Assembly: GCA_030619985.1 (NCBI GenBank)
Contig: JAUXAI010000013.1
Location: forward strand, 1 to 22,328
Origin: a bacterium
GTDB lineage: Bacteria > UBP18 > UBA7526
Direction: 5' to 3'
Length of the DNA stretch: 22,328 nt
Numbering within the stretch: position 1 is the stretch's first letter; each line of letters opens with the position of its first letter. A program made the position numbers and the translations under genes. A model generated the notes under the pieces. It saw only the letters and a list, made by a program, of their open reading frames with translations, ran no database searches and was not told the DNA's origin. Shown in pieces: positions 1 through 7,566 of this stretch.

Positions 1-90
1 AAAATGACAAATCAAAATGTAAAGTTTAAGAAACTTTTGAATTTTAGTATGTAACTTTAATTTTTAATATTTAATATTTGATTTTCATCT
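1..90. repeat. AT-rich intergenic repeat, truncated by window edge
   Basis: Low-complexity AT-rich sequence made of variants of AAAATGACAA, CAAAATGTAAA, TTTAATATTT and TTGATTTT. The same words recur in the gap before the first gspH (9344-9440), where left and right halves are complementary, so this is probably one arm plus part of the other of the same kind of inverted repeat. No coding potential seen. Confidence 0.5.
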
Positions 91-103
91 GCTAATCTGC
101 TTG

Positions 104-176
104 CCCGCACCTTTTTAGCATTCATAAAGGCATTATTTAAGTATTCAAGAAATTCTGAATATTTAAAAGGTGCGGG
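104..176 (+). repeat. 12-bp perfect inverted repeat just before the P-loop NTPase gene
   Basis: CCCGCACCTTTT at 104-115 is the exact reverse complement of AAAAGGTGCGGG at 165-176, with a 49-base AT-rich loop. The right arm contains the only ribosome-binding-like bases (AAAGG, 166-170) for the GTG at 177, so folding would hide that site. It may be a regulatory leader hairpin or a small inserted element; no transposase or obvious target duplication is visible. Confidence 0.55.
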
Positions 177-854
177 GTGAAATTGCCGAACGAGGTGAGG
201 CCTATCTTGTATCCCTTTATCCTTCTCTTAGGTCGCCCAGGATGCGGGAAGAGCATAATCTATGAGATGCTCACTGAGAGGTTAAAAAAACGAGGGCTAG
301 CCAAGGAGTTTATGAGGATAGACGACTTCCCCATCCTAAAAGAACTCTTTGATAAGGATGTCCATTTCAAGAGGCATAGGAAAAAAGCCGGGGGTTTTGA
401 GGTCACTGACTGGAGCATTGTGGATGAGGTATTGAAGGTAGTGAATGAGAGGATGAAGAGATTAGAGAAAGAGAATAGGATGATCTTCGTTGAGTTTGCC
501 CGGAATAACTACCTTCAGGCCTTAAATAATTTCACTCCAGAGGTTTTGAAAAAATCCCTCATCCTCTATATCTTCGCTCCCTACCAGATCTGTTATCAGA
601 GGAATATCAAGAGGTTTCAGGAAAAGGGGGGAGAGGACCTGGACAGTCATATCGTCCCTCCCGATCTTATGGAATCCTATTATAAAGAGGACGACTTCGA
701 AGAACTCCTCTTGGAGTCTGAAGAGAGGCTTAAAGGGGCCTCACCCCTCCCCCTCATAGTCATTGATAGCCGAAAGACAGGAAGAGCAAGATTAGAACCA
801 GAGATAGAAAAGGCAGTAAAGGCTCTGGAGAAGATAATAAAAGAGCAGGGGTGA
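177..854 (+). CDS. P-loop NTPase, adenylate-kinase/zeta-like fold, function unknown
   Basis: A 225-residue protein read from GTG 177. Residues 19-26, GRPGCGKS, are a Walker A motif directly after a hydrophobic beta strand, as in small nucleotide-kinase-like P-loop proteins. Residues near 102-108 (IFVEFAR) look like a Walker B-type strand ending in Glu, and a basic stretch RNIKRF could be the lid. No transmembrane segment or extra domain is seen. The substrate cannot be named. Start choice is uncertain: GTG 177 has weak AAAGG inside a hairpin stem, whereas TTG 207 has GAGGTGAGG at 192-200 with a 6-base spacer and would still leave 8 residues before the P-loop. The bases 186-200 resemble the leaders just before pilT and pilC, which favours TTG 207. 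It lies upstream of a DUF3006 gene and has no clear link to the pilus genes. Confidence 0.75.
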   Translation: MKLPNEVRPILYPFILLLGRPGCGKSIIYEMLTERLKKRGLAKEFMRIDDFPILKELFDKDVHFKRHRKKAGGFEVTDWSIVDEVLKVVNERMKRLEKENRMIFVEFARNNYLQALNNFTPEVLKKSLILYIFAPYQICYQRNIKRFQEKGGEDLDSHIVPPDLMESYYKEDDFEELLLESEERLKGASPLPLIVIDSRKTGRARLEPEIEKAVKALEKIIKEQG

Positions 855-908
855 CAAGGGTTTTAACCCCTGTTACCCCTGTAGCCCCTATTCCCCCTGT
901 AACCCTTG
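855..908 (+). repeat. Nine-base-period repeat inside an 8-bp inverted repeat
   Basis: CAAGGGTT (855-862) pairs perfectly with AACCCTTG (901-908). Between them the sequence steps through roughly nine-base units of the type ACCCCTGTT, ACCCCTGTA, GCCCCTATT, CCCCCTGTA. It fills nearly all of the gap between the NTPase and the DUF3006 gene. It belongs to the short-period intergenic repeats seen throughout the window. It has no U-run and is not a typical terminator. Confidence 0.55.
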
Positions 909-929
909 ACAAATTGAAGAAGGCGTTAG

Positions 930-1145
930 ATGAGAGGAGTGATTGATAGAATTGAGGAGGGGATTGCGGTCATCGAACTTGAGGATAGGTCTCAGGTTCT
1001 CTTTCCTGCCAAGAGCCTCCCCAAGGGAGCAGGAGAGGGAAGTGTCTTGAGGATTGATATTACTTACGATGCCAAAGCGACCAAGAGACAGAGAGAGAAG
1101 ATCAAAAAACTCCAGGAGAAACTACTAAAGAGATCCCGCAGCTAA
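930..1145 (+). CDS. DUF3006 domain small protein
   Basis: 71 residues. The pattern MRGVIDRIEEGIAVIEL followed by an acidic turn, then LPKGAGEGSVLRID and a basic helical tail rich in Lys/Arg, matches my memory of DUF3006 proteins, small beta-barrel-like proteins of unknown function common in Firmicutes and other anaerobes. AGAAGG at 916-921 is a reasonable ribosome-binding site for ATG 930. The C-terminal 20 residues are strongly basic (KRQREKIKKLQEKLLKRSRS) and could bind nucleic acid, but that is inference. It is separated from the pilus operon by a promoter-bearing gap. Confidence 0.72.
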   Translation: MRGVIDRIEEGIAVIELEDRSQVLFPAKSLPKGAGEGSVLRIDITYDAKATKRQREKIKKLQEKLLKRSRS

Positions 1146-1163
1146 TAGCGTCACTACTTTTAT

Positions 1164-1192
1164 TTGACAAATGTAAATAAATATGATAACAT
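1164..1192 (+). promoter_or_regulatory. Sigma70-type promoter for the pilus/secretion operon
   Basis: A perfect TTGACA at 1164-1169, a 17-base AT-rich spacer, and TAACAT at 1187-1192 as the -10 box (4 of 6 consensus). It lies about 145 bases upstream of the first ATPase gene, giving a long 5' leader that contains an octamer repeat. The spacer style (TTGACAAAT, then ATGATA) is shared with the promoter before gspG, so the two are likely read by the same sigma factor. Confidence 0.6.
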
Positions 1193-1202
1193 AAAAGAAA
1201 AG

Positions 1203-1312
1203 TTGACAAGGTATAAGGATACAAGTTAGTGAAATAGGTGGATTAGTTAGAATAGGGGTGTAATCCAACTATTTTCCTTATTAACTTATCAACTAGTCAA
1301 CTTGTTGACCGA
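1203..1312 (+). repeat. Octamer-period inverted repeat in the operon leader
   Basis: Right arm 1279-1310 steps in eights: ATTAACTT, ATCAACTA, GTCAACTT, GTTGACCG. The left arm (from about 1203) carries GTTGACAA, ACAAGTTAG and GGATTAGTTAG, roughly complementary. The same octamer words recur before the PhnD-like gene and before the second gspH. A transcript starting at the promoter near 1190 would contain the whole fold just upstream of the first ATPase. Confidence 0.5.
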
Positions 1313-1335
1313 TTCAAATTTTAAGGAGTGGTCAG

Positions 1336-3042
1336 TTGGTAGAGGCGAGACAGAGAACCATGGAAAGGATATTAACCTCAAGCGGGCTCCTCACTCAGGA
1401 TCAGCTCAATACCGCCCTTGAAGAGCAGCGCAAGGAGAAGGGGAGGCTGGAGAAGGTCATCGTGCGCCTGAAATTAGCTACCATGGACCAGATCCTGGAT
1501 CTCATCGCTACTCAGATGGGGATGAAGAGGATAAAATTGGAGGATTATAAGTTCACTGAGGAGGCCCTGAAGGCCATCTCAGCAAGGACCGCCCACCTCT
1601 ATAAGGTCATTCCCTTAAAGAAGACCAAGAAGACCCTCACCGTGGCCATGGCTGATCCCTTCGATATCCGCTCTTTAGACGATCTCTCTCTTCTATTGGA
1701 CTGTAAGGTGAAGGGGATGGTTGCTTCTGAGGATGAGGTGATGAAGGCCATTGAGAGGAATTATGGCCTGGTTGAGGAGTCTGTAGAAGAGATGGTGGCT
1801 GGCATGGGGGAGGAGTTAGAGGTAATACATGAGGAGGAGGGAGCAGAAGAATTAGAAGAGATCGCGGATGAAGCCCCCATCATAAAACTGGTCAGTCTCA
1901 TCATCCTACAGGCCCTGAAGGAGAGGGCAAGCGACATCCATTTAGAGCCCTTTGAGAAGACATTTAAGATAAGATATAGGATAGATGGGGTATTGCACGA
2001 GAAGACCCCTCCCCCAAAGCGCTTCCAGGCCCCTATGCTTTCCAGGATAAAGATCATGGCGGGAATGAATATCGCGGAGAGAAGGCTTCCCCAGGATGGG
2101 AGGATCATGCTCAAGATGCTGGGCCGGGATATTGACCTGAGGGTCTCTTCCTTTCCCTCTCTCTTCGGGGAGAGCATCGTCATGAGGATCCTGGATAAGT
2201 CATCTGTTATGCTCGGCCTGGGGGAGATGGGCTTCTTATCCGACCATGAGGAGCTCTTTGATTCCCTGATCAGGAGGCCCAATGGAATCATGCTGGTCAC
2301 TGGGCCTACGGGGAGTGGAAAGACCACTACTTTGTACGCCGCGCTCAATAAGATCAATACCACGGATGTCAAGCTCATTACTGTAGAGGATCCAGTAGAG
2401 TACCACGTCTCTGGGATAAACCAGACCCAGGTGAGGCCCAAGATTGGTTTAACCTTCGCCAGGTGCCTGCGTTCCATCTTACGTCAGGCACCGAACATCA
2501 TCATGATCGGTGAGATAAGGGATGTGGAGACGGCAGAGATCGCCATCCGGGCCTCCCTAACCGGACACCTCGTCTTCTCTACTTTACATACCAACGATGC
2601 CCCTTCTGCTGTCACCCGTCTGGTGGATATGGGGGTAAAGCCCTTCCTGGTCGCCTCTAGTGTGGCCGGGGTCATGGCCCAGAGATTGGTAAGGACCATC
2701 TGTCCTGAGTGCCGGGAGGCCTATGAGCCGAGCACCAAAGACCTACTTCTCTTAAATAAGAAGAAAAAAGAAGACCTGAAAGAAGGGAAATTATATAGAG
2801 GGAAGGGATGTATGGCCTGCGCCCGTACCGGCTATCGGGGAAGGACCGGGATCTTTGAGGTCATGCCCGTTACTGATAGGATAAGGGACCTCATCCTGGA
2901 GAAGGCCCCATCCACTGTGGTCAAGGCAAGAGCCAGGGAGGAGGGGATGAGGACCTTGAGGGAGGATGGCTTCCTGAAGGTAGCCATGGGCCAGACCAGC
3001 ATTGATGAGGTATTGAGGGTAACCCAGGCAGACATCGAATAA
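1336..3042 (+). CDS. GspE/PilB-type assembly ATPase, first copy
   Basis: 568 residues, usual length for GspE/PilB hexameric ATPases that power pseudopilus or pilus assembly at the inner membrane. The N-terminal MshEN-like domain (about 8-150) is followed by the motor domain: Walker A GPTGSGKT 323-330, Asp box ITVEDPVEY 348-356, Walker B ending in Glu393 (GEIRD), His box with His418 (STLHTND). The zinc tetracysteine is C456-x2-C459 and C492-x2-C495. Odd point: the usual RQDPD before Walker B is RQAPN (383-387), so two acidic residues are lost. The start is TTG 1336, supported by AAGGAG at 1323-1328. It is first in the operon, closely related to the ATPase at 4204, with pilT between them. The order suggests either two fibre systems or a specialised pair; the sequence does not decide whether it is best called GspE or PilB. 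Confidence 0.93.
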   Translation: MVEARQRTMERILTSSGLLTQDQLNTALEEQRKEKGRLEKVIVRLKLATMDQILDLIATQMGMKRIKLEDYKFTEEALKAISARTAHLYKVIPLKKTKKTLTVAMADPFDIRSLDDLSLLLDCKVKGMVASEDEVMKAIERNYGLVEESVEEMVAGMGEELEVIHEEEGAEELEEIADEAPIIKLVSLIILQALKERASDIHLEPFEKTFKIRYRIDGVLHEKTPPPKRFQAPMLSRIKIMAGMNIAERRLPQDGRIMLKMLGRDIDLRVSSFPSLFGESIVMRILDKSSVMLGLGEMGFLSDHEELFDSLIRRPNGIMLVTGPTGSGKTTTLYAALNKINTTDVKLITVEDPVEYHVSGINQTQVRPKIGLTFARCLRSILRQAPNIIMIGEIRDVETAEIAIRASLTGHLVFSTLHTNDAPSAVTRLVDMGVKPFLVASSVAGVMAQRLVRTICPECREAYEPSTKDLLLLNKKKKEDLKEGKLYRGKGCMACARTGYRGRTGIFEVMPVTDRIRDLILEKAPSTVVKARAREEGMRTLREDGFLKVAMGQTSIDEVLRVTQADIE

Positions 3043-3110
3043 GAAGTAACAAGTAACAAGTAACAATTAACAAGTAACAATTGTTCATTGTTCAATGTTC
3101 ATTGTTCAAT
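3043..3110 (+). repeat. Heptamer-period inverted repeat between ATPase and pilT
   Basis: Left arm repeats AAGTAAC four times with one AATTAAC variant. The right arm repeats ATTGTTC with one AATGTTC variant, and the two arms are roughly complementary (AACAAGT/AACAATT against GAACAAT). The period is exactly seven. It starts at the stop codon of the first ATPase gene and ends just before the pilT leader. Confidence 0.65.
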
Positions 3111-3139
3111 TCCGACGAACGAAGTGAGGAGGTAAAGAG

Positions 3140-4204
3140 ATGTTGGAAGTGGAGAAGCTCTTACAGATGGTCGTGGATCGCAATGCCTCTGATCTACATA
3201 TTCACGTCGGTCGGCCACCAGTACTGCGCATCGATGGGAAATTACATCCTCTGGATACGAAGCCCCTGAAGCCAGAAGATACTCAATCGTTTATGGAGGC
3301 CCTCTCCCCCCAGAGATACCAGGAGCAGATAAAGGAGATGGGATCGGCCGACTTCGGCCATACCTTCAAGGATCAGGGAAGGTTCCGGGTCTGCATCTAT
3401 CGCCAGACGGGGTCGGTAGCCGTCTCTATGAGACTCATCCCCACCAAACTCCTTACCTTAGAAGAACTGGGCCTTCCCGCTTCTGTTAAGGACCTCTTGT
3501 ATCGGCCGCGGGGGCTCATCTTAGTTACCGGGCCCACGGGAAGCGGAAAGACGACCACCTTGGCCACTATGGTCGATATCATAAATTCTGAGCAGGATCG
3601 CCACATCATCACTGTCGAGGACCCTATAGAATACTACCATCCCCATAAGATGAGTGTCGTCACCCAGAGGGAGGTAGGTATAGATACCCCCTCCTTTGCC
3701 GAGGCCCTGGTTCGTGGCCTTCGTCAGGATCCGGATGTCATTCTGGTGGGAGAGATGAGGGACTTGGCAACCATTGAGGCCGCCATCACTGCCGCAGAGA
3801 CCGGCCACCTGGTCTTCGCTACATTGCATACCAACTCTGCTTCTCAGACCGTGGATCGGATCATAGATGTCTTTCCTCCTGACCAGCAGGAGCAGATCAG
3901 GATGATGCTCTCCGTCTCTCTGGTAGCGGTCTTCTGCCAGCAACTCTTACCCAAGGCAAGCGGTAAGGGAAGGGTGGCGGCCTTTGAGATCATGATGGTT
4001 ACTCCGGCCATTGCCAATATGATCCGGGATATGAAGACCCATCGGATTCTATCCGCCATCCAGACCGGAACCAGATACGGGATGAAGACCATGGACCAGT
4101 CCCTCTTCGAGCTCTATCAGAGGGGACTGATAACCTATCAGGACACGATGACCAGGTGTCACGATAAGGAAGAGATGCAGAAGCTCATTCAGGAGAAGAG
4201 ATAA
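3140..4204 (+). CDS. pilT: PilT, twitching/retraction ATPase
   Basis: 354 residues, typical PilT length. The N-terminal PAS-like region begins LLQMVVDRNASDLHIHVGRP, a PilT signature. Walker A GPTGSGKT is at 131-138, Walker B ends in Glu205 (GEMRD), and the His box contains His230 (TLHTNSASQTVDRIID). The C-terminal retraction motif AIRNLIRE appears as AIANMIRD at 290-297, so it is recognisable but altered at the arginine and glutamate positions. PilT depolymerises type IV pili by extracting pilin subunits into the membrane. The start ATG 3140 has GAGGAGG at 3126-3132, inside a leader resembling those before pilC and possibly the P-loop gene. The stop overlaps the next ATPase start by one base (TAATG), so translation is probably coupled. 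Its presence argues for a dynamic fibre, not a pure type II secretion system. Confidence 0.94.
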   Translation: MLEVEKLLQMVVDRNASDLHIHVGRPPVLRIDGKLHPLDTKPLKPEDTQSFMEALSPQRYQEQIKEMGSADFGHTFKDQGRFRVCIYRQTGSVAVSMRLIPTKLLTLEELGLPASVKDLLYRPRGLILVTGPTGSGKTTTLATMVDIINSEQDRHIITVEDPIEYYHPHKMSVVTQREVGIDTPSFAEALVRGLRQDPDVILVGEMRDLATIEAAITAAETGHLVFATLHTNSASQTVDRIIDVFPPDQQEQIRMMLSVSLVAVFCQQLLPKASGKGRVAAFEIMMVTPAIANMIRDMKTHRILSAIQTGTRYGMKTMDQSLFELYQRGLITYQDTMTRCHDKEEMQKLIQEKR

Positions 4205-6039
4205 TGGCAGAGAGAAGACCAAGGAGAATTCCTCCTGCCCCTGCTTTTCAACAAAGACCCTTAGGAGAGATACTGAAGGAAGTCAAGGTCATTACAGAGG
4301 AAGAATTGAATCGCGCCCTGCAGGAGCAGAAGAGCACCCATGAGAGGCTGGGCAAGATATTGATTAAGAATAACTATGCCACAGAGGAAGAGATATTAGA
4401 TGCCTTAGGAAAGCAGTTCGGCATGGAGGTGATAAGCCTTAAGGATCATAAGATAGATGAGAGCATTTTAGATAACATCTCTCCCCCTTTCGCCCATCTT
4501 TATAAGGTAATGCCCATTGAGAGGAAGGGGGATGTTTTGACCGTGGCCCTCGCTGATCCCCTGAACGTCCATGCCTTAGATGACCTGCGCCTCATTATCG
4601 ATGGTCAGGTGAAGCCGGTCATCGCTTCCGAGGATGAGGTGATGAAGGCCATAGAGAAGTACTATGGGGTAGGGGAGGAGACGGTAGAGCAGATGATAGA
4701 GTCCATGAGCGGAGGGGTGGTGGCAGAAGTAATGGAGGAGGCACCAGAGGAGGATATCGCGGACCTCAAGAGGATGGCCTCTGAGGCCCCCATCATAAAG
4801 CTGGTCAACCTCATCCTGATGCAGGCCATAAAGGATCGGGCCTCTGATATTCACATCGAGCCCTTTGAGGATACTCTCAAAGTGAGGTATCGGGTGGATG
4901 GGGTATTGCATGAGATCGCCCCCCCTCCCAAGCACCTCCAGGCAGCGATTATCTCAAGGTTTAAGATTATGGCCGATCTCAATATCGCAGAGAGGAGGCT
5001 TCCTCAGGATGGGAGGATAAGGATCGTCATGGGAGGGAGGGAGATCGACCTAAGGGTCTCCTGTCTCCCCACCATCTTCGGGGAGAGCGTGGTCATGAGG
5101 GTCCTGGATAAATCAGCCATCATGGTAGAACTTGAGCAACTCGGCTTCTCGAAAGGAATAGAGGAGCAGCTAAAGGAGCTCATTCATCGTCCAAACGGGA
5201 TCGTATTGGTTACCGGGCCCACGGGCTGCGGGAAGACCACCACCCTCTATGCCTCCTTGGCCAAGATAAATAGACCGGACCTGAAGATCATAACCCTGGA
5301 GGACCCGGTGGAGTATCAGCTCCACGGGATCATCCAGGAGCCCATCAACCCCAAGATAGGCCTCACCTTTGCTCGGGGCCTGAGGCACATCCTGCGCCAG
5401 GATCCGGATGTCATCTTAATAGGAGAGATAAGGGATCTGGAGACCGCTCAGCTTGCGGTTCAGGCCTCTCTCACCGGTCACTTGGTCTTCTCTACCTTAC
5501 ATACCAACGATGCCCCGGGAGCCATCACTCGCTTAATCGATATGGGGATCGAGCCCTTCTTAATGACCTCCACCTTAGAGGCCATCTTAGCCCAGAGGCT
5601 GGTGAGAACCATATGCAAGAAGTGCAAGGAATCCTATACTCCGGATCCCAGGGTAGTGAGGGATATTGGATTGACTGAAGAGGATATTAAGGGGGTCAAA
5701 TTCTATAGAGGGAAGGGATGCCCGGAATGTGCCCATACCGGCTATCATGGTCGTAGCGCCATCGCAGAGCTTTTAATTATGAATGATCCTCTGAGGGAAC
5801 TAATTCTGACCCGGGCCTCAACATCGGCAATAACTGCCAAGGCCAGGGAGACCGGGATGGGCAGCCTGTTCGAGGATGGCTGGAGGAAGATAATAGCGGG
5901 AGAGATGACCATAGAGGAACTTGCCCGGGCAACTACTGCAGAGGAAGAAACCCTCCCAGAGGAGAAGCCTCCCGAGGAAGAAAAGCCACCCGAGGAAGAG
6001 AAGTCGCCCGAGGAAGAAAGCAAACCAGAACAATCTTAA
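4204..6039 (+). CDS. GspE/PilB-type assembly ATPase, second copy
   Basis: 611 residues. Same architecture as the first copy: MshEN-like N-terminus (about 20-170), Walker A GPTGCGKT 338-345 (Cys replaces the usual Ser), Asp box ITLEDPVEY, RQDPD intact, Walker B ending in Glu408, His box STLHTND, tetracysteine C471-x2-C474 and C506-x2-C509. The last roughly 30 residues are a repetitive Pro/Glu/Lys tail (PEEEKPP-type units) absent from the first copy. This tail is likely disordered and encoded by near-identical 24-base units. AGGAGA before the ATG and the one-base overlap with pilT indicate translational coupling. It retains every canonical motor motif and is followed by the platform gene, so it is the more likely main assembly motor; which fibre it serves is not shown. 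Confidence 0.93.
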   Translation: MAERRPRRIPPAPAFQQRPLGEILKEVKVITEEELNRALQEQKSTHERLGKILIKNNYATEEEILDALGKQFGMEVISLKDHKIDESILDNISPPFAHLYKVMPIERKGDVLTVALADPLNVHALDDLRLIIDGQVKPVIASEDEVMKAIEKYYGVGEETVEQMIESMSGGVVAEVMEEAPEEDIADLKRMASEAPIIKLVNLILMQAIKDRASDIHIEPFEDTLKVRYRVDGVLHEIAPPPKHLQAAIISRFKIMADLNIAERRLPQDGRIRIVMGGREIDLRVSCLPTIFGESVVMRVLDKSAIMVELEQLGFSKGIEEQLKELIHRPNGIVLVTGPTGCGKTTTLYASLAKINRPDLKIITLEDPVEYQLHGIIQEPINPKIGLTFARGLRHILRQDPDVILIGEIRDLETAQLAVQASLTGHLVFSTLHTNDAPGAITRLIDMGIEPFLMTSTLEAILAQRLVRTICKKCKESYTPDPRVVRDIGLTEEDIKGVKFYRGKGCPECAHTGYHGRSAIAELLIMNDPLRELILTRASTSAITAKARETGMGSLFEDGWRKIIAGEMTIEELARATTAEEETLPEEKPPEEEKPPEEEKSPEEESKPEQS

Positions 6040-6120
6040 AGCACGGATTAGCACGGATGTGAGATACGGATGGGCACGGATAATCAGTGCTAATCAGTGT
6101 TAATATCTGTGATAATCAGT
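6040..6120 (+). repeat. Ten-base-period inverted repeat before pilC
   Basis: Left part repeats GCACGGATTA / GCACGGATGT / GGGCACGGAT. The right part repeats TAATCAGTGC / TAATCAGTGT / GATAATCAGTG. The halves are complementary with one recurring mismatch (ATCAGTGCTAATCAGTG against CACGGATTAGCACGGAT). The unit spacing is ten bases. A closely related sequence occurs before gspG (8593-8690). Confidence 0.6.
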
Positions 6121-6144
6121 GTACCGAACAGAGTGAGGTGAGAG

Positions 6145-7368
6145 ATGGCCACTTTTGCTTATAATGCCCTGGATAAGGCAGGGACAGAGGTAGCAGGAAC
6201 CTTAGATGCCGATAATGAGGGGCTCGCCCTAGGGAGACTCAGGGACATGGGCTATCTCCCCCTGGAGGTCAGAGAGGAGAAGGTAACCAAAGGTGGAATA
6301 TTAGATACCTTCTTAGGAATGTTTGCGGGCAAGAGAGTAAAAGGAAAAGATATCGTAACCTTCACCAGGCAGCTCTCCACCCTCATCGACTCTGGACTTC
6401 CCCTGCTGCGTAGCCTCACTGTTTTAGGCGAACAGACAGAGAACCCCAATCTTAAGGTCCAGATAAAAGATATCGGCGCGAGCGTTCAGGGAGGGAGCAC
6501 CTTCTCCGATGCCTTAGCCAAGCACCCCAGGACATTTAACAAACTCTATACTAACATGATCAAGGCTGGTGAGGCAGGAGGGGTCTTAGAGGTCGTCCTG
6601 GCCCGGCTGGCGGAGTTCAGTGAGAAAGATCAGGCAGTGAGGGCCAAGGTGAAGGGGGCCATGGTCTATCCCGCCCTGGTCATTATGGTGGGAGTAGGGG
6701 TAGTCCTCTTCCTAACCATTGCTATCATCCCCACCTTCGTCGGAATGTTTGAGGAGGTTGCTCTAACCCTTCCTCTTCCCACAAGGATCATGATGGTGAT
6801 AAGCGACTTCTTGAGGGGCTTCTGGTGGGTGAACCTCTTGGCCATCCTGGTCCTGATTGCTGTCTACAGAATGTGGGTGAGGAAGGAGGGGGGGAGGTAT
6901 CAGGCAGATAAGATCAAACTCAGGATACCCATCTTGGGAGAGCTGGTGAAGAAGAGCGCCCTCTCCCGGTTCGCCCGCACCTTAGGAACCCTGATTACCA
7001 GTGGGGTCCCCATCTTACAGGCCCTCTTAATTGTAAGAGATACCGCAGGGAATGAGGTGATAGCTCGGGCCATGGTGGCAGTCCATAATAGCATAAGGGA
7101 AGGGGAGTCCATTGCTGGTCCTTTAGGGAAGAGCCCGGTCTTCCCCCCTATGGTAGTCCATATGATCGCCGTGGGTGAGGAGACGGGCGCCCTGGATAAC
7201 ATGCTCATAAAGGTCTCCGATGCCTACGACCGAGAGGTAGATACTACGGTGGCCGCCTTAACCAGCGTCTTAGAGCCTATCCTAATACTGGGCATGGGGT
7301 TAGTGGTGGGCTTCATCGTAATCGCCATGTACCTTCCCATCTTCCAGATGAGCGCCATGGCAGGCTAA
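6145..7368 (+). CDS. pilC: PilC/GspF inner-membrane platform protein
   Basis: 407 residues, normal for PilC/GspF. Two T2SF domains (about 70-195 and 272-395) are visible, the first opening with the characteristic FTRQLSTLIDSGLPLLRSL and the second with FARTLGTLITSGVPILQAL. Hydrophobic membrane segments are at about 170-200, 222-242 and 372-400 (ending YLPIFQMSAMAG, a family hallmark). The protein anchors the assembly ATPase to the membrane and is thought to hand subunits to the fibre. Start ATG 6145 has GAGGTGAG at 6135-6142. It stands 105 bases after the second ATPase, the gap being filled by the ten-base repeat. Only one platform gene is present for two assembly ATPases, so they may share it. 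PilC and GspF cannot be told apart confidently from sequence alone. Confidence 0.93.
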   Translation: MATFAYNALDKAGTEVAGTLDADNEGLALGRLRDMGYLPLEVREEKVTKGGILDTFLGMFAGKRVKGKDIVTFTRQLSTLIDSGLPLLRSLTVLGEQTENPNLKVQIKDIGASVQGGSTFSDALAKHPRTFNKLYTNMIKAGEAGGVLEVVLARLAEFSEKDQAVRAKVKGAMVYPALVIMVGVGVVLFLTIAIIPTFVGMFEEVALTLPLPTRIMMVISDFLRGFWWVNLLAILVLIAVYRMWVRKEGGRYQADKIKLRIPILGELVKKSALSRFARTLGTLITSGVPILQALLIVRDTAGNEVIARAMVAVHNSIREGESIAGPLGKSPVFPPMVVHMIAVGEETGALDNMLIKVSDAYDREVDTTVAALTSVLEPILILGMGLVVGFIVIAMYLPIFQMSAMAG

Positions 7369-7385
7369 CGGCAATGGAATTGCCG
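7369..7385 (+). other. Perfect hairpin directly after pilC stop
   Basis: CGGCAAT (7369-7375), loop GGA, ATTGCCG (7379-7385): a seven-pair perfect stem touching the pilC stop codon. No T-run follows, so it is not a classic intrinsic terminator; it could protect the 3' end of the upstream message or slow readthrough. Confidence 0.45.
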
Positions 7386-7399
7386 AGTAGGGGAATATA

Positions 7400-7556
7400 A
7401 AAGTAGGGGCAAGGGTTAAGGCAAGGTAGTAGGTTTGGTAAGGGTTAAGTGTTAAAAGACCAACTACCTAACCTAACAACCAAACCAACAACCTAACCGT
7501 AACCGAGCAACTTTTGACTTATCAACTGATTAACTAATCAACTTGTCAACTTAATT
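7400..7556 (+). repeat. Repeat-filled gap: purine-rich arm, pyrimidine-rich arm and octamers
   Basis: 7406-7456 is built of GGTTAAG, GGTAGTAGG and GGTTTGG words; 7458-7499 holds the roughly complementary CCAACTACC, CCTAACC, CCAAACC words. 7506-7556 then steps in eights: TTGACTT, ATCAACTG, ATTAACTA, ATCAACTT, GTCAACTT. The octamers are the same as those before the first ATPase and the second gspH. AAGGGGGG at its end serves as ribosome-binding site for the next gene. Confidence 0.5.
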
Positions 7557-7566
7557 AAGGGGGGAA

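Noticed and set aside
905-934. TTGACA before the DUF3006 gene
   Set aside because: No -10 box at the right distance and the hexamer belongs to the inverted repeat.
1204-1232. Second TTGACA-like promoter
   Set aside because: TTGACA at 1204-1209 has no acceptable -10 box at 16-18 bases (TTAGTG) and is part of the octamer repeat arm.
1761-2477. Long open frame on the minus strand
   Set aside because: It lies wholly opposite the first GspE-type ATPase, has no family resemblance, and is explained by the codon bias of the plus-strand gene. The same applies to the other antisense frames opposite pilT, the second ATPase and pilC.
7369-7385. Intrinsic terminator after pilC
   Set aside because: Stem is perfect but short and no T-run follows, so full termination is not supported.
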